Shown: positions 1 to 8,339 of the stretch, piece by piece
How positions within the stretch are numbered: position 1 is the first letter of the stretch
How the letters are laid out: each line of letters opens with the position of its first letter
Origin: a virus
DNA: 22,053 nucleotides
Direction: 5' to 3' (one strand)
IMG/VR virus record: IMGVR_UViG_3300047386_000295
Span: 1 to 22,053 of that record
Translations under genes and position numbers: made by a program
The notes under the pieces: generated by a model
Databases searched by the model: none
What the model saw: the letters and a program-made list of their open reading frames with translations, nothing else
Told to the model about the DNA's origin: nothing

Positions 1-1
1 A

Positions 2-3000
2 ACAGAGCTAAACGTTAAGCTGGCAGATGAAGGTAAGCCTACTGTCGACATACGCATACAAGGCAAGTCGATCTTTGATATCACTAGCCAAGACTTGTTA
101 GGTCCAATAGGCGACGTTGTGGCGGCAAGAGCAGACGGTGCCGATGTACAGCTCCGTGATGTGCTAGGCGCTAGAGGCCAAATGGCTGGTTCTCGAATTG
201 AAACAAGAGTAAATCCTGGGGACAATGATTGGGTAGCTAAAGCCGAAGATGAGATAGACCGCATTGAGGCAGCTAACTACCAGAACAATTTGCCCTTTTA
301 TGAAGAAGGTGACGGACCAACCCCCCAGGAACAGCGAGAGCTTGAAAAGTTAGCACGGTTAACTGAGCGAGAACGCGATGCGATTTATGCTAAGTATAAA
401 GCAAGGTCAAAAGCCAGCGTTTCAACTACAGTCGTTACGGATCGCAAGTCAGATAATTTTGTCAGTGTAGAATTCACGGATTCGTTCGGAGAGCAGTTTT
501 CTGTCCGCCGCGAAAACAACCGTCCTAACGGCAAGCCACTTACGCTAGAGACTGCAAAGAAAGAGGTTGCTCGCCTTGAGCGAGATGGTTTCAAACCGGA
601 ATTGCGTCTCACGCCTAAGAACAGCGCTTTTGTTGTAACTGCAACGCGCCGTGTACCGCGCGGCGATGCCGTAAACGCCCCGACTCTTAGTGAGCGTGAC
701 CCGCAGCCTTCAGAACTCGGTTCCAACTTAGCGGGAGCGCCTCAGCCAGCTAGCCAAGCCAGAATTGAGCAGATAATCACCGCTAAACAAACTCAAACCA
801 CTAGAGCGAAAGCCGTTGATGAGGCCTTAGCACGCGAGCAATTTACTGAAGTAGAAAGCGTAGAAGAGTACTTCTACAGCGCAGAAGAAGCTGATGCTTA
901 CGCAACTAGGCTGCGCGACACAGAAGGCTTCGATAACGTCACTGTCAAAGACCCTGTCGTAAATGAAGGCGCTAACCGAGACACAGAACAAGGTCTCGGT
1001 GACGAAGTCATGGGCATGAGCACGTCGAACTACAACAAAGACGGTTTTGATGCTGCTGACCCAGATCTGCCTAAAACACGATTGAATCTGGAGATGAACC
1101 CACGACGCGACGTTGATCGCAGCTTGGGCGGGAAGAACAGGCAAACGTATGGACGCCAGACTTATCGTGGCGCTGAATACCCCTTCGGTAGCTTGGGTAC
1201 GATATCGACTGAGTTTGTGACTAAGACGATCGCTAAGATAAAGCCAAAGAAGCCGGTAATCGTTATTGGTCTTTCGCAACTTAAAAAACTTACTCCTGCA
1301 AAAATTGCAGAGCAGTTTAACGATCCGCAAGTCGCCGCTATGATCACGAACGTTGCAGCTGAGTTAGCGAGCAACAACGATAAACGCGGGGAGTATATCG
1401 GTTTTACCAATGCTCACGTTGCTTTGGTTGATGATATTAGTGTAGCTAATGACCTACAAACCGCTTTAATTTCTGCCCACGAAGCGCTGGGGCATGTTCT
1501 GTTTAATGAAGAGATTGAAGGCACACTAGCTAACCCCGCCTTGAGAAAGAGACTTGAACGTGACTTTGAGAAAGCGCGCACGGCTCCGGGCGCACCTGCA
1601 CAGTATCAAACTGAACACGGGTTCGAAGAATGGTTTGCGGATCAGACTGCAATCACAGCTAAGAACATATACATCAGGGATCAGAAGCAGCCCAACGGTG
1701 TTGTAGGCAGAACCTTTGCGAAGATAGCTGAGAAGCTAAAAGCTATGTGGGACTCGCTAAGCGCGGAGTTCAAACGCCGATTTGGTAAAGACTCCTACTC
1801 AAAGAGCTTTGATGACTACATAGAAAACACCATCATTAAAGAACGAGCGCATTTGCGACAAGTGGCTGGCAAGGCGTCAAGAGAAGTGGCTTACAGCAAA
1901 AAATCGCTTGTTCGGGCGATGGAAGAGTCGATCACAAAGAACCCCGATGCCCAGCAAAGCGTTAACTCAATGCTTCGCAACTTCAAAGATCATATTGATG
2001 GCACTGCTGCTGGCCACACCATGTTTAAAATGGTGCTACCAGAGGACAACATTCTTCGCGGTATTAGCCCAGTAATAGCCGACATGATGTACGCGCGTTC
2101 AAATGCTAAATCTCGGGCCAACAACCAGTTTGGTTATCTCAAGTCGAAAGACCATGTACGCGGACAAGTGTATGACCAACTCGAAAAGATTCTCGGTACA
2201 AACTGGGAAGCTAAAGAAGTACAAGATGCATTTGAGCTTGCGGCAGACCAAGACAAGAAGACTGAAGACTTGGACGGCAAGGCTCGTGAGATTAGAGACT
2301 GGCTAAACAAATTTTACGACGACTACATCGCCAAGACCCCAGGCAATGAGATAGCTAAGCGCGGAGACTTTTTTCCCGTGGCGCTAGACTTGGCGGCTAT
2401 TTTTAACAACGAAACTCGTGCAATCGCGGAAGGCGCGCCAGAGACCACATTTACTGAGATTGTCATCAAGTACAACCCACTTGCTAACGAGGAGACCATT
2501 CGCCAAGCGGTAAGCGGTCTTGTCGCGAGACAGCAAAGTATCATAAATGACAATGAGATTACCTTTGACGCTCAAAACCCACAGAGCGTCGTTGAAAAAG
2601 CGCGAGTACTGACACAAAACATACCGCACAGTGAATTGAAGCCGTTCATTGAAAAGCCAGAAGTGGCATTGATGAAGTACATACGGCACGTAATTACGCG
2701 TTCTGAATGGAAACGTAACACCCACGACGCAGACGGCAACGACATGCTTGCGTCTGAGTTGGCTAAGTTACCTGAAGCGAAGCGCAAAGAAGCGGTCACC
2801 ACCCTAGAGCGATACCTCGGTTACACAGATAAGCCACTAAACCCAAGGCTTTCCAAAGCTATGTCTTGGATGCAACTGTTTAACTGGGTTACGTTGTTGC
2901 CGCTAGCTACTATCGGGTCTATCCCAGAGTTTGGTGGTGCTATCGTTAACACTAAAGAGTTCAACGGTTTTGGCATGGCTAAGAACGCCATACTCTCGCG

Positions 3001-3985
3001 TATCCAGAACCCCGAGCAAGCTATTCAACTCGCTAGAACACTCGGTGTAACCCACAGCACGGTAATGGGTAATCTCGGGCTTACCGAAGCAGATGCCGAG
3101 TACTTAGACCCTCGAGTACGTAAATACTCTGACGCGTTCTTTTCGAAGATCGGCTTGGATTACTTCACCCGCTACACCAGAGAGTTTGCCTCCGTAATGA
3201 GCGTAGAGTTTTTGGTTGAGCACGCTTACAACAAGACGAATAACGACCGCGCTAGTCGCTATCTCAAAGACCACGGCGTAACAGCTGAGCAAGTAAAGTC
3301 TTGGCACAGCAGTCAGGTTGATGGTGCTCATTACACCTTCGAGGGTGAAGACGGAAAAGCGGTGATGGGCGCTATGCAACGCTTTGTAGATAACTCTATG
3401 TTGAAGCCAAATGCAGCTGAGCGTACTAGCTGGGGTAACGACCCGAAGTATCAGCTTATCTGGGCGCTAAAGTCATACCTATTCTCGTTCGGTAAAGTAA
3501 TCCTAGGCGGCGTTAAACGTGAAATGCAGATGCGGTTGGCAGAGGGCGACACTACTCTGGCTAAGTTAAGCAGCGTTGGGATGATGGGTCTCCTTACGGC
3601 CGCAGCGTTTATGCCGCTTGCTGCACTGTCTTTGGAATTGCGAGAAATTGCGAAAGCAGGCATTGCAGGCGTACTCCCTGGCGTAGAAGCAAACGCCCGT
3701 TACTTCCGTTCTGACAGAATGGATATGATGACTTACATGGGTGAGTTATTTGATCGCGGCGGTCTAGCTGGACCAATGGCCGTGTTCGGCATGATTGGTA
3801 AAAGCGCTGAATGGGGCGAGTCGCAAGGGCTTGGCCCAATTGGACAAACCTTCAAGGCGTTATCGCCTATCTTTGGCCCCACATACGGATTCCTTGTCGA
3901 CGATATAGCGTTAGGCCTTTACAGCGGTAAAGGCTGGGACGTAGTGCCTGCTCGGATAATCCCTGGATACAGTCTAGTACTTTAG
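2..3985 (+). CDS. Large polyvalent phage protein with zincin-like site, 5'-truncated
   Basis: The frame is open to the left edge, so this is the 3' part (about 1,327 residues visible) of a larger gene. The TTG at 95 is only the first possible start codon inside the window. The N-terminal third is charged and probably flexible. At visible residues 493-498 is HEALGH (HExxxH), followed about 45 residues later by EEWFAD, a layout that fits a zinc metallopeptidase with a downstream acidic ligand. HExxxH-type sites occur in domains of the large polyvalent proteins that phages package and inject. The C-terminal part has two hydrophobic stretches (about 954-985 and 1189-1213), as expected for a protein that meets a membrane during DNA ejection. 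It lies directly before the lysis genes, and its TAG stop overlaps the next gene's ribosome site. An ejected multi-domain virion protein is inferred; the peptidase is probable, its target unknown. Confidence 0.7.
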   Translation, partial: TELNVKLADEGKPTVDIRIQGKSIFDITSQDLLGPIGDVVAARADGADVQLRDVLGARGQMAGSRIETRVNPGDNDWVAKAEDEIDRIEAANYQNNLPFYEEGDGPTPQEQRELEKLARLTERERDAIYAKYKARSKASVSTTVVTDRKSDNFVSVEFTDSFGEQFSVRRENNRPNGKPLTLETAKKEVARLERDGFKPELRLTPKNSAFVVTATRRVPRGDAVNAPTLSERDPQPSELGSNLAGAPQPASQARIEQIITAKQTQTTRAKAVDEALAREQFTEVESVEEYFYSAEEADAYATRLRDTEGFDNVTVKDPVVNEGANRDTEQGLGDEVMGMSTSNYNKDGFDAADPDLPKTRLNLEMNPRRDVDRSLGGKNRQTYGRQTYRGAEYPFGSLGTISTEFVTKTIAKIKPKKPVIVIGLSQLKKLTPAKIAEQFNDPQVAAMITNVAAELASNNDKRGEYIGFTNAHVALVDDISVANDLQTALISAHEALGHVLFNEEIEGTLANPALRKRLERDFEKARTAPGAPAQYQTEHGFEEWFADQTAITAKNIYIRDQKQPNGVVGRTFAKIAEKLKAMWDSLSAEFKRRFGKDSYSKSFDDYIENTIIKERAHLRQVAGKASREVAYSKKSLVRAMEESITKNPDAQQSVNSMLRNFKDHIDGTAAGHTMFKMVLPEDNILRGISPVIADMMYARSNAKSRANNQFGYLKSKDHVRGQVYDQLEKILGTNWEAKEVQDAFELAADQDKKTEDLDGKAREIRDWLNKFYDDYIAKTPGNEIAKRGDFFPVALDLAAIFNNETRAIAEGAPETTFTEIVIKYNPLANEETIRQAVSGLVARQQSIINDNEITFDAQNPQSVVEKARVLTQNIPHSELKPFIEKPEVALMKYIRHVITRSEWKRNTHDADGNDMLASELAKLPEAKRKEAVTTLERYLGYTDKPLNPRLSKAMSWMQLFNWVTLLPLATIGSIPEFGGAIVNTKEFNGFGMAKNAILSRIQNPEQAIQLARTLGVTHSTVMGNLGLTEADAEYLDPRVRKYSDAFFSKIGLDYFTRYTREFASVMSVEFLVEHAYNKTNNDRASRYLKDHGVTAEQVKSWHSSQVDGAHYTFEGEDGKAVMGAMQRFVDNSMLKPNAAERTSWGNDPKYQLIWALKSYLFSFGKVILGGVKREMQMRLAEGDTTLAKLSSVGMMGLLTAAAFMPLAALSLELREIAKAGIAGVLPGVEANARYFRSDRMDMMTYMGELFDRGGLAGPMAVFGMIGKSAEWGESQGLGPIGQTFKALSPIFGPTYGFLVDDIALGLYSGKGWDVVPARIIPGYSLVL

Positions 3986-3994
3986 GAGAAATTT

Positions 3995-4372
3995 ATGAGC
4001 ATATTTACAGCACTACTAGGCCCTGTGGCCGATATTGGTAAAACGTTTTTGGCTAACAAGGCTGCTGAAAAGCAGGCTAAGCACGAAGCCAAAATGAACG
4101 TTATCCAGAACGATGCAGACTGGGAAGCGAAGATGGCAGACGCTTCTGGCAGCTCGTGGAAAGATGAGTTTTGGACTATAATATTAGCTGTACCAATATT
4201 CATGGTTGGCTACGCAATCATAGCTAACGATATGACAGTTGTAGATCGTGTGCGGCAAGCATTCTCAACGCTGAACGATCTGCCTGAGTGGTATCAATAC
4301 CTTCTATTTATCGCGATCTCGAGTTCCTTTGGAATCAAGGGCGCATCGAAACTTATGGGAATGCGCAAATGA
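3995..4372 (+). CDS. Holin of the 3TM (GTA holin) type
   Basis: This 125-residue protein begins at an ATG preceded by AGGAGA, which overlaps the upstream stop codon. Residues 20-58 are a charged helix ending in SSWKDEFW, followed by a hydrophobic segment at about 60-78 and a second at about 101-116 before a basic tail. The short helix, the WKDEFW entry and the paired membrane segments match the GTA_holin_3TM family, which permeabilises the inner membrane so that the endolysin can reach the wall. Location agrees: it heads a three-gene lysis cassette, overlaps the next gene by 4 bases (ATGA), and an M15 peptidase follows. The family assignment is by pattern recognition only. Another small membrane protein of the lysis module is the main alternative. 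Confidence 0.7.
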   Translation: MSIFTALLGPVADIGKTFLANKAAEKQAKHEAKMNVIQNDADWEAKMADASGSSWKDEFWTIILAVPIFMVGYAIIANDMTVVDRVRQAFSTLNDLPEWYQYLLFIAISSSFGIKGASKLMGMRK

Positions 4373-4650
4373 CCGACCCAGAAACAAACCGACGGTTCGA
4401 CCGACTTGAAGCAAAGATAGACAAGCTGACCGAGGTGCTAACTAACGTAGCACGCGTTGAAGAGAAGCTCATTGGTACAGACGCGCGTCTAAAGCGTCAT
4501 GAGTTTCGTCTCGATGAAGGCGAGCGGAAGCTCGACGAAGTAGCCGAGCAAGTAGCCACTAATAGTCAGGTCGTTAAGGTTGGTCAGGGGCTCGTCGCCT
4601 CAATCTGGGCAGCACTGCTCGGCTTCGTTTTTTATATGTTCAGAGAATAA
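4369..4650 (+). CDS. Coiled-coil protein with C-terminal membrane anchor (XhlA-like)
   Basis: The 93-residue reading starts at the ATG that overlaps the holin stop in ATGA. An in-frame upstream start at 4288 would run through the holin gene and is less likely. Residues 5-68 are heptad-rich and charged (RFDRLEAKIDKLTEVL onward), with a strong coiled-coil look. Residues 73-90 form one hydrophobic segment and only FRE follows. A helical rod ending in a single C-terminal anchor is the design of haemolysin XhlA-type proteins, which sit in phage lysis cassettes next to the holin and endolysin. A spanin-like role is possible but there is no lipobox or N-terminal signal. Translation is probably coupled to the holin. 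Confidence 0.6.
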   Translation: MTDPETNRRFDRLEAKIDKLTEVLTNVARVEEKLIGTDARLKRHEFRLDEGERKLDEVAEQVATNSQVVKVGQGLVASIWAALLGFVFYMFRE

Positions 4651-4652
4651 CA

Positions 4653-5000
4653 ATGACAGAGTTTAAGTACTTCAAGATAGAAGATTTTGACTGCCAAGAG
4701 ACTGGCGAGAATGAAATGCAAGAAGATTTTATTCACGCACTAGATCAACTGAGAGCAGCATGCGGTTTCCCGTTCTATATAACGAGCGGTTTTAGAAGTA
4801 AAAATCACAGCGTCGAGAAGCGAAAGGCAGAACCAGGCACCCACGCACAGGGCATTGCCGCAGATGTCGCAGTACAAGGTGGCGCTCAACGGCGCGCAAT
4901 TGTGGCTCATGCATTGGCAATGGGGATGTCCGTTGGTGTTGCAAAGGGCTTCGTACATGTAGACATCAGAAAGACCACTCCAGTCCTTTGGTGCTATTAA
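4653..5000 (+). CDS. M15-family peptidoglycan endopeptidase (endolysin)
   Basis: This 115-residue protein has the zinc-binding layout of the peptidase M15/VanY-like group: GTHAQGIAAD at 62-71 supplies a histidine (H64) and an aspartate (D71), and HVD at 102-104 supplies a second histidine. TSGFRS at 44-49 matches the conserved strand before the first motif. Family members cut the peptide cross-links of peptidoglycan and serve as small single-domain phage endolysins, about this length. There is no signal peptide or membrane anchor, so it should depend on the holin encoded 650 bases upstream. It is the last gene before promoter A, and no classical terminator is seen after it. Confidence 0.85.
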   Translation: MTEFKYFKIEDFDCQETGENEMQEDFIHALDQLRAACGFPFYITSGFRSKNHSVEKRKAEPGTHAQGIAADVAVQGGAQRRAIVAHALAMGMSVGVAKGFVHVDIRKTTPVLWCY

Positions 5001-5008
5001 TTACTAGC

Positions 5009-5033
5009 ATTATATTAGTTCAGCTAATATAAT
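5009..5033 (+). promoter_or_regulatory. Promoter/operator A
   Basis: ATTATATTAG at 5009-5018 and CTAATATAAT at 5024-5033 form a perfect 10-bp inverted repeat around TTCAG. The right arm ends in a consensus -10 box, TATAAT (5028-5033). The -35 region 17 bases upstream (TAGCAT) is poor, which suggests that an activator is needed or that the bound protein acts as repressor. The predicted transcript would start near 5040, leaving about 16 bases of leader with AGGTG as ribosome site. Same architecture as sites B and C. No T-run follows, so it is not an intrinsic terminator. Confidence 0.65.
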
Positions 5034-5055
5034 CAGATAACATACAGGTGTAAAA

Positions 5056-5430
5056 ATGGCGTATTCACAAACACTTAACCTTGTTGCAGGTGACACTCTG
5101 CCAGAGCTGACTTTTACGCTAAAAGACAGTCAAGCCGCAGCGTCTGGCAAAACGCTAGACGAAAATGACGCTTCTACGTGGGCTCCGATTGATATAACAG
5201 GCGGCTCGGTAAAACTACGTATACGAGAGCTTGGTAGTACAACCGTGAAGAGCACGCTTTCCTGCACAGTAACTGATGCCACGAACGGGAAAGTAGCCAC
5301 TAACTTCCCTACTGGGACGCTAGATACAGCTGGTACGTTTGAAGGTGAGATTGAAATGACCTTTGCTAACGGCGGTATTCAGACTGTTTATGACTTGTTA
5401 AAGCTAAAAGTACGTAGTGATTTTGACTAA
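5056..5430 (+). CDS. BppU-N-like baseplate/tail appendage protein
   Basis: This 124-residue protein is the first gene after promoter A, with AGGTG six bases before the ATG. It starts with a beta-rich segment (residues 5-22, GDTLPELTFTLKD) and continues as alternating strands: PIDITGGSVKLRIRE, a run ending in CTVTDATNGKVA, and GTFEGEIEMTFANGG. This order and the DITG...VKLRIR signature resemble the N-terminal Ig-like domain of baseplate upper proteins (BppU_N/DUF2479), which attach receptor-binding parts to the tail. Here the domain stands alone as a small protein, so it may be an adaptor for the following fibre genes. The fold assignment is moderate and the exact place in the virion is inferred from context. 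Confidence 0.6.
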   Translation: MAYSQTLNLVAGDTLPELTFTLKDSQAAASGKTLDENDASTWAPIDITGGSVKLRIRELGSTTVKSTLSCTVTDATNGKVATNFPTGTLDTAGTFEGEIEMTFANGGIQTVYDLLKLKVRSDFD

Positions 5431-6122
5431 TGGGTCCGAAGGCTAGCGTTACTTACGTAAAAATTACTGGCAGAGCCGCCTACCAGTTAGCAAAGGGCGA
5501 AGTGTCATACACAGACATGACTGCCACTGAGATTAAGTTGGATGCGTATCCAATAAATCAGTATCTAGACGACCCTTTTAATTTTTCGGATGTAGCAGCG
5601 CTGCATACGCAAAAGACAACCTTAGACAGCTTGGGATTCACTGAATCTCAGGCCATTGCGTTAGCTAAAAGCGCAGTTGATAGCGTTGGATTTAGCGACT
5701 CAGTCAGTTTGCTGGTGACAGTTATACGTGACTTTACCGATTCGTTTGCGGTGACAGACGCATCTGTCTTTACGTTTGACAAAGGTATTAGCGATCAGGT
5801 CGCTCTGTCCGAAGTAATTGATCGAGCGTTTGATACAAGCAAAGCAGACTCCATATCACTCGGAGATTTGTACAGCAGTACTTATGCCAAACCTGCAAGC
5901 GACGCGTTTTCGGTGTCTGACTCGTTTAGCCGTGTTGCGAATTTTTCCAGAGGCTTTACCGAAGCGTTCGGTCTGGACGAAGTAGTAAACGTTAGCCCGA
6001 ACTGGGGCGTCGAGAAAACAAATGTGCTGTCGTTCTCAGACAGTTTTAGTTACGAGATAAGAGCTGGTCACAACGCTGTACTGAACACCTCAGCATTAAA
6101 CACATTCACACTTAATTCATAG
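5430..6122 (+). CDS. Repetitive virion protein with DSFSVSD-type repeats
   Basis: The ATG shares a base with the preceding stop (TAATG) and has no clear ribosome site, so translation is probably coupled. The first 60 residues (SVTYVKITGRAAYQLAKG) look like a small beta domain. The rest is an irregular repeat built around F-x-D-S/F-S-V-S-D-S units: DSLGFTES, DSVGFSDSVS, DFTDSFAVTD, SDAFSVSDSF and LSFSDSFS, spaced about 25 to 40 residues. Such Ser/Asp-rich repeats occur in tail and fibre proteins of marine phages, where they form elongated beta structures. No enzymatic motif is visible. Tail appendage is inferred from its neighbours on both sides. Confidence 0.5.
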   Translation: MGPKASVTYVKITGRAAYQLAKGEVSYTDMTATEIKLDAYPINQYLDDPFNFSDVAALHTQKTTLDSLGFTESQAIALAKSAVDSVGFSDSVSLLVTVIRDFTDSFAVTDASVFTFDKGISDQVALSEVIDRAFDTSKADSISLGDLYSSTYAKPASDAFSVSDSFSRVANFSRGFTEAFGLDEVVNVSPNWGVEKTNVLSFSDSFSYEIRAGHNAVLNTSALNTFTLNS

Positions 6123-6131
6123 GATAAAACC

Positions 6132-6557
6132 ATGATTAATGAAGCATTAAAACTGACAGGCCATGTAACCGTGGCAATCAACAATGAAGTGGTGCAAGAG
6201 ATACCCAACCTCGTCGTTACGGCTGGTAAGGGTTACGTTGCTAGCCGCATGAAAGACACCACAGCTGGCGCTATGAGTCACATGGCTACAGGCACAGACA
6301 ACACAGCTGCAGCTGCAGGTGATACCGCGCTCGGTTCAGAGTCTGGTCGTGTGTCTTTAACCTCTACCACTGTTAGCAGCAACGTTATTACTTACGTAGC
6401 TACGTTCCCAGCTGGCACAGCGACGGCGGCTCTTACTGAAGCAGCGATTTTGAACGCTTCTAGCGGCGGCACAATGTTGTGCAGAACAGTCTTTGCAACT
6501 GTGAACAAAGGTTCTTCAGATGCTATGACCGTGACTTGGGCAATAACCGCTTCGTAA
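6132..6557 (+). CDS. Tail fibre-like structural protein
   Basis: This 141-residue protein has an AGGA ribosome site overlapping the upstream stop codon. It is beta-rich and Ala/Thr/Gly-rich, with segments NLVVTAGKGYVASRM near residue 26, MATGTDNTAAAAGDTALG in the middle, and a C-terminal part reading AAILNASSGGTMLCRTVF followed by MTVTWAIT. I recognise this order from small structural proteins encoded among fibre genes of many marine phages, usually annotated as virion or tail fibre protein. It has no catalytic motif or membrane segment. It lies between two other appendage genes at short spacing on the same strand, which supports a shared role in the adsorption apparatus. Confidence 0.55.
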   Translation: MINEALKLTGHVTVAINNEVVQEIPNLVVTAGKGYVASRMKDTTAGAMSHMATGTDNTAAAAGDTALGSESGRVSLTSTTVSSNVITYVATFPAGTATAALTEAAILNASSGGTMLCRTVFATVNKGSSDAMTVTWAITAS

Positions 6558-6569
6558 GAGAGGTTTCTC

Positions 6570-7157
6570 ATGGCAGTTTTATTTCACAACAATGCGACTA
6601 CGACGCTGTCGGCGGGTGTTAGCGATTCTGCCACATCTATTACGGTGGCAGATGGGTCAGCGTTTCCAGCGCTTTCTGGTAGCGACTACCTTTATCTGAC
6701 TCTTGAAGTAGACAGCGACCCGACGCTTAAAGAGATTGTTAAATGTACGGCTCGTAGCAGTAACACGTTGACGGTCGTTAGAGCCCAAGATAACTCTACT
6801 GCCCGTACCTTTTCGTCAGGAGATAAGTGTGAGCTTAGGCTTACCGCTGCAGGTTTAAACGATGTTGCAACACAAGCTGATACAGACACTACCTACACAG
6901 TGGGCGATGGCGGTCTAACGCAGAACAACTTCACCGATGCGGACCATACCAAGCTCGATGGTATAGAGGCTAATGCCACTGCTGACCAGACAAATGCCGA
7001 GATACGTGCGGCTGTTGAGGCCGCAAGCGACTCAAATGTGTTCACTGATGCAGATCACACGAAACTCAATAATGCAGGTACACAATCTGTTGTCACTACG
7101 GCTCCCACCAGTGCCAGTGGCTTTGCAAACGGACACGTCTGGTATGTAGTGAGCTAA
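6570..7157 (+). CDS. Tail fibre protein with FTDADHTKL repeats
   Basis: The gene starts at an ATG six bases after AGAGG and encodes 195 residues. Residues 1-95 form a beta-rich head (TTLSAGVSDSATSITVADGS...LTVVRAQ). After a linker come two copies of FTDADHTKL, at 121-129 and 158-166, separated by a segment rich in alanine and acidic residues (ATADQTNAEIRAAVEAAS). These units are widespread in tail fibres of marine phages and are thought to form trimeric shaft structure. The C-terminus (ASGFANGHVWYVVS) resembles the short tip sequence of related fibre proteins. It belongs to the operon begun at promoter A and precedes the Thr/Ser-rich protein by only nine bases. Confidence 0.65.
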   Translation: MAVLFHNNATTTLSAGVSDSATSITVADGSAFPALSGSDYLYLTLEVDSDPTLKEIVKCTARSSNTLTVVRAQDNSTARTFSSGDKCELRLTAAGLNDVATQADTDTTYTVGDGGLTQNNFTDADHTKLDGIEANATADQTNAEIRAAVEAASDSNVFTDADHTKLNNAGTQSVVTTAPTSASGFANGHVWYVVS

Positions 7158-7166
7158 GGGCCAGCC

Positions 7167-8339
7167 ATGTCAATAAAAGTTAACGACAGTGGTACTCTTA
7201 AAGAACCTACCCAAATCTTCGCTAAAGGGGATCAGGGAACGTTGTATGGCGTTAACTACGTTGTTGTAAACAACAACGGTACGTTAGGCACTGTCTGGAA
7301 TGCTGTCTATGACACAACCAGAGATACAAGTACCGTTTTTGCCACCGTCACAGCGTTTGATACCTCCACCAGCTATACGACCACCTATAGCACCAGTGCT
7401 GGCACGAGCAACGCGACTACGACAGCGTTCGACACGACCACTACTTTTGGTACGAGCAACGCTACGACTACAGCCTTTAACACCACGACTACTTTCGGTA
7501 CTTCTCGCGGCACCAGCAAAGCAACCACCACGTCGTTCAACACAACGACCACTTACGGTACAAGCAGATCAACTACTACGTCGTACACCACATCGTTTAA
7601 TACGGCTATCGTCACGTCGTTTAACACGTCGCGTACCACGACTTACAACACACAGACACACGCACAAAGCTACCCAGGGTACTCCACAAATAACAGGGTA
7701 TTACGCACGAGTAGCAGTATTGGTGGCGATTTATCAAGCTGGACATACGGTGGCACAGCAATTGCTTCGGCTCAAGCCACCACCACCACTTATTCGGCGG
7801 GCGGTTTTACATACCAGCGGGGCGCTCAACACAGTACCGGTTATGATGCGACTTACGGCGTCACGAGCTACAATTATCGAATTAAGAGGCTCGCCAGAAC
7901 CCGCAGCACTTCTCGCACCACTACTTATGGAACCTCTCGCGGAACCACCCGTGGAACCTCTCGCGGCACCAGCAAATCAACCGCCACGTCTTTCAACACG
8001 TCTCGCGCCACTGGCACCAGCAGATCAACTACTACGTCGTACACCACATCGTTTAATACGTCTCGCGCCACTGGCACCAGCAGATCAACTACTACGTCGT
8101 TTAATACGTCGCGGGCTACTGGCACCAGCAGATCAACTACTACGTCGTTCACTACGACTTTTGACACTAACAACACTACCGCGCATGACACAGGGACAAG
8201 TAGATCGACTAACACGAATCGGGATACGTCCACGGTGGTTTACGAAAGACTTACAGCAACGGGTAATGAGACCGAAGTAGGCAGTCAAGGCGCTAACAAT
8301 CGCCGTTATTGGGATGGCTCACAGTGGACGGAAGACTAA
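7167..8339 (+). CDS. Thr/Ser-rich repeat tail appendage protein
   Basis: This 390-residue protein has a short non-repetitive head (residues 1-45). Two large blocks (about 50-160 and 246-355) consist of units such as TSRSTTTSFNTS and RATGTSRSTTTS, in which most residues are Thr or Ser with regular Arg, Phe/Tyr and Asn. Between them is a mixed region (about 165-245) rich in Gly and Tyr. The C-terminus ends in RYWDGSQWTED, a motif like short terminal segments of other fibre proteins. The DNA repeats are near exact (see repeat entries). Context says tail fibre or adhesin. The density of hydroxyl residues makes it a good candidate substrate for the glycosyltransferase-like proteins encoded next, but no modification signal can be read directly. 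Confidence 0.6.
   Translation: MSIKVNDSGTLKEPTQIFAKGDQGTLYGVNYVVVNNNGTLGTVWNAVYDTTRDTSTVFATVTAFDTSTSYTTTYSTSAGTSNATTTAFDTTTTFGTSNATTTAFNTTTTFGTSRGTSKATTTSFNTTTTYGTSRSTTTSYTTSFNTAIVTSFNTSRTTTYNTQTHAQSYPGYSTNNRVLRTSSSIGGDLSSWTYGGTAIASAQATTTTYSAGGFTYQRGAQHSTGYDATYGVTSYNYRIKRLARTRSTSRTTTYGTSRGTTRGTSRGTSKSTATSFNTSRATGTSRSTTTSYTTSFNTSRATGTSRSTTTSFNTSRATGTSRSTTTSFTTTFDTNNTTAHDTGTSRSTNTNRDTSTVVYERLTATGNETEVGSQGANNRRYWDGSQWTED
7563..7604 (+). repeat. 42-bp exact direct repeat, copy 1
   Basis: This 42-bp stretch in the first Thr/Ser block of the tail protein recurs exactly at 8019-8060 in the second block, 456 bp downstream. The distance is a multiple of three, so recombination between copies would keep the frame while deleting or duplicating the middle region. 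Confidence 0.85.
8001..8149 (+). repeat. Tandem repeats of 60 and 48 bp in Thr/Ser block
   Basis: TCTCGCGCCACTGGCACCAG occurs at 8001 and again at 8061, and the matching sequence continues through ACTACGTCGT, giving an exact 60-bp period. A third unit follows after about 48 bp with a few silent-type changes (GCGGGCTACT in place of GCGCCACT). Both periods are multiples of three. The array encodes RATGTSRSTTTS units. Includes the second copy (8019-8060) of the 42-bp repeat found at 7563-7604. Confidence 0.85.

Noticed and set aside
1162-1410. Minus-strand open frames within the polyvalent protein gene
   Set aside because: They are shadows of the long + frame, with no ribosome site and no recognisable protein features.
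4175-4194. AATATTAG-CTGTA-CCAATATT in the holin gene as a further operator
   Set aside because: One arm mismatch, inner bases unlike sites A-C, no -10 box in register and it lies in coding sequence for a membrane helix rich in Ile codons.
7300-8280. 326-residue open frame overlapping the Thr/Ser protein in another + frame, and a 102-residue frame opposite at 7925-8233
   Set aside because: Both are side effects of a repeat array poor in stop codons; composition is an artefact (Arg/Pro/Leu or Val/Asp runs) and neither has a ribosome site or recognisable domain.
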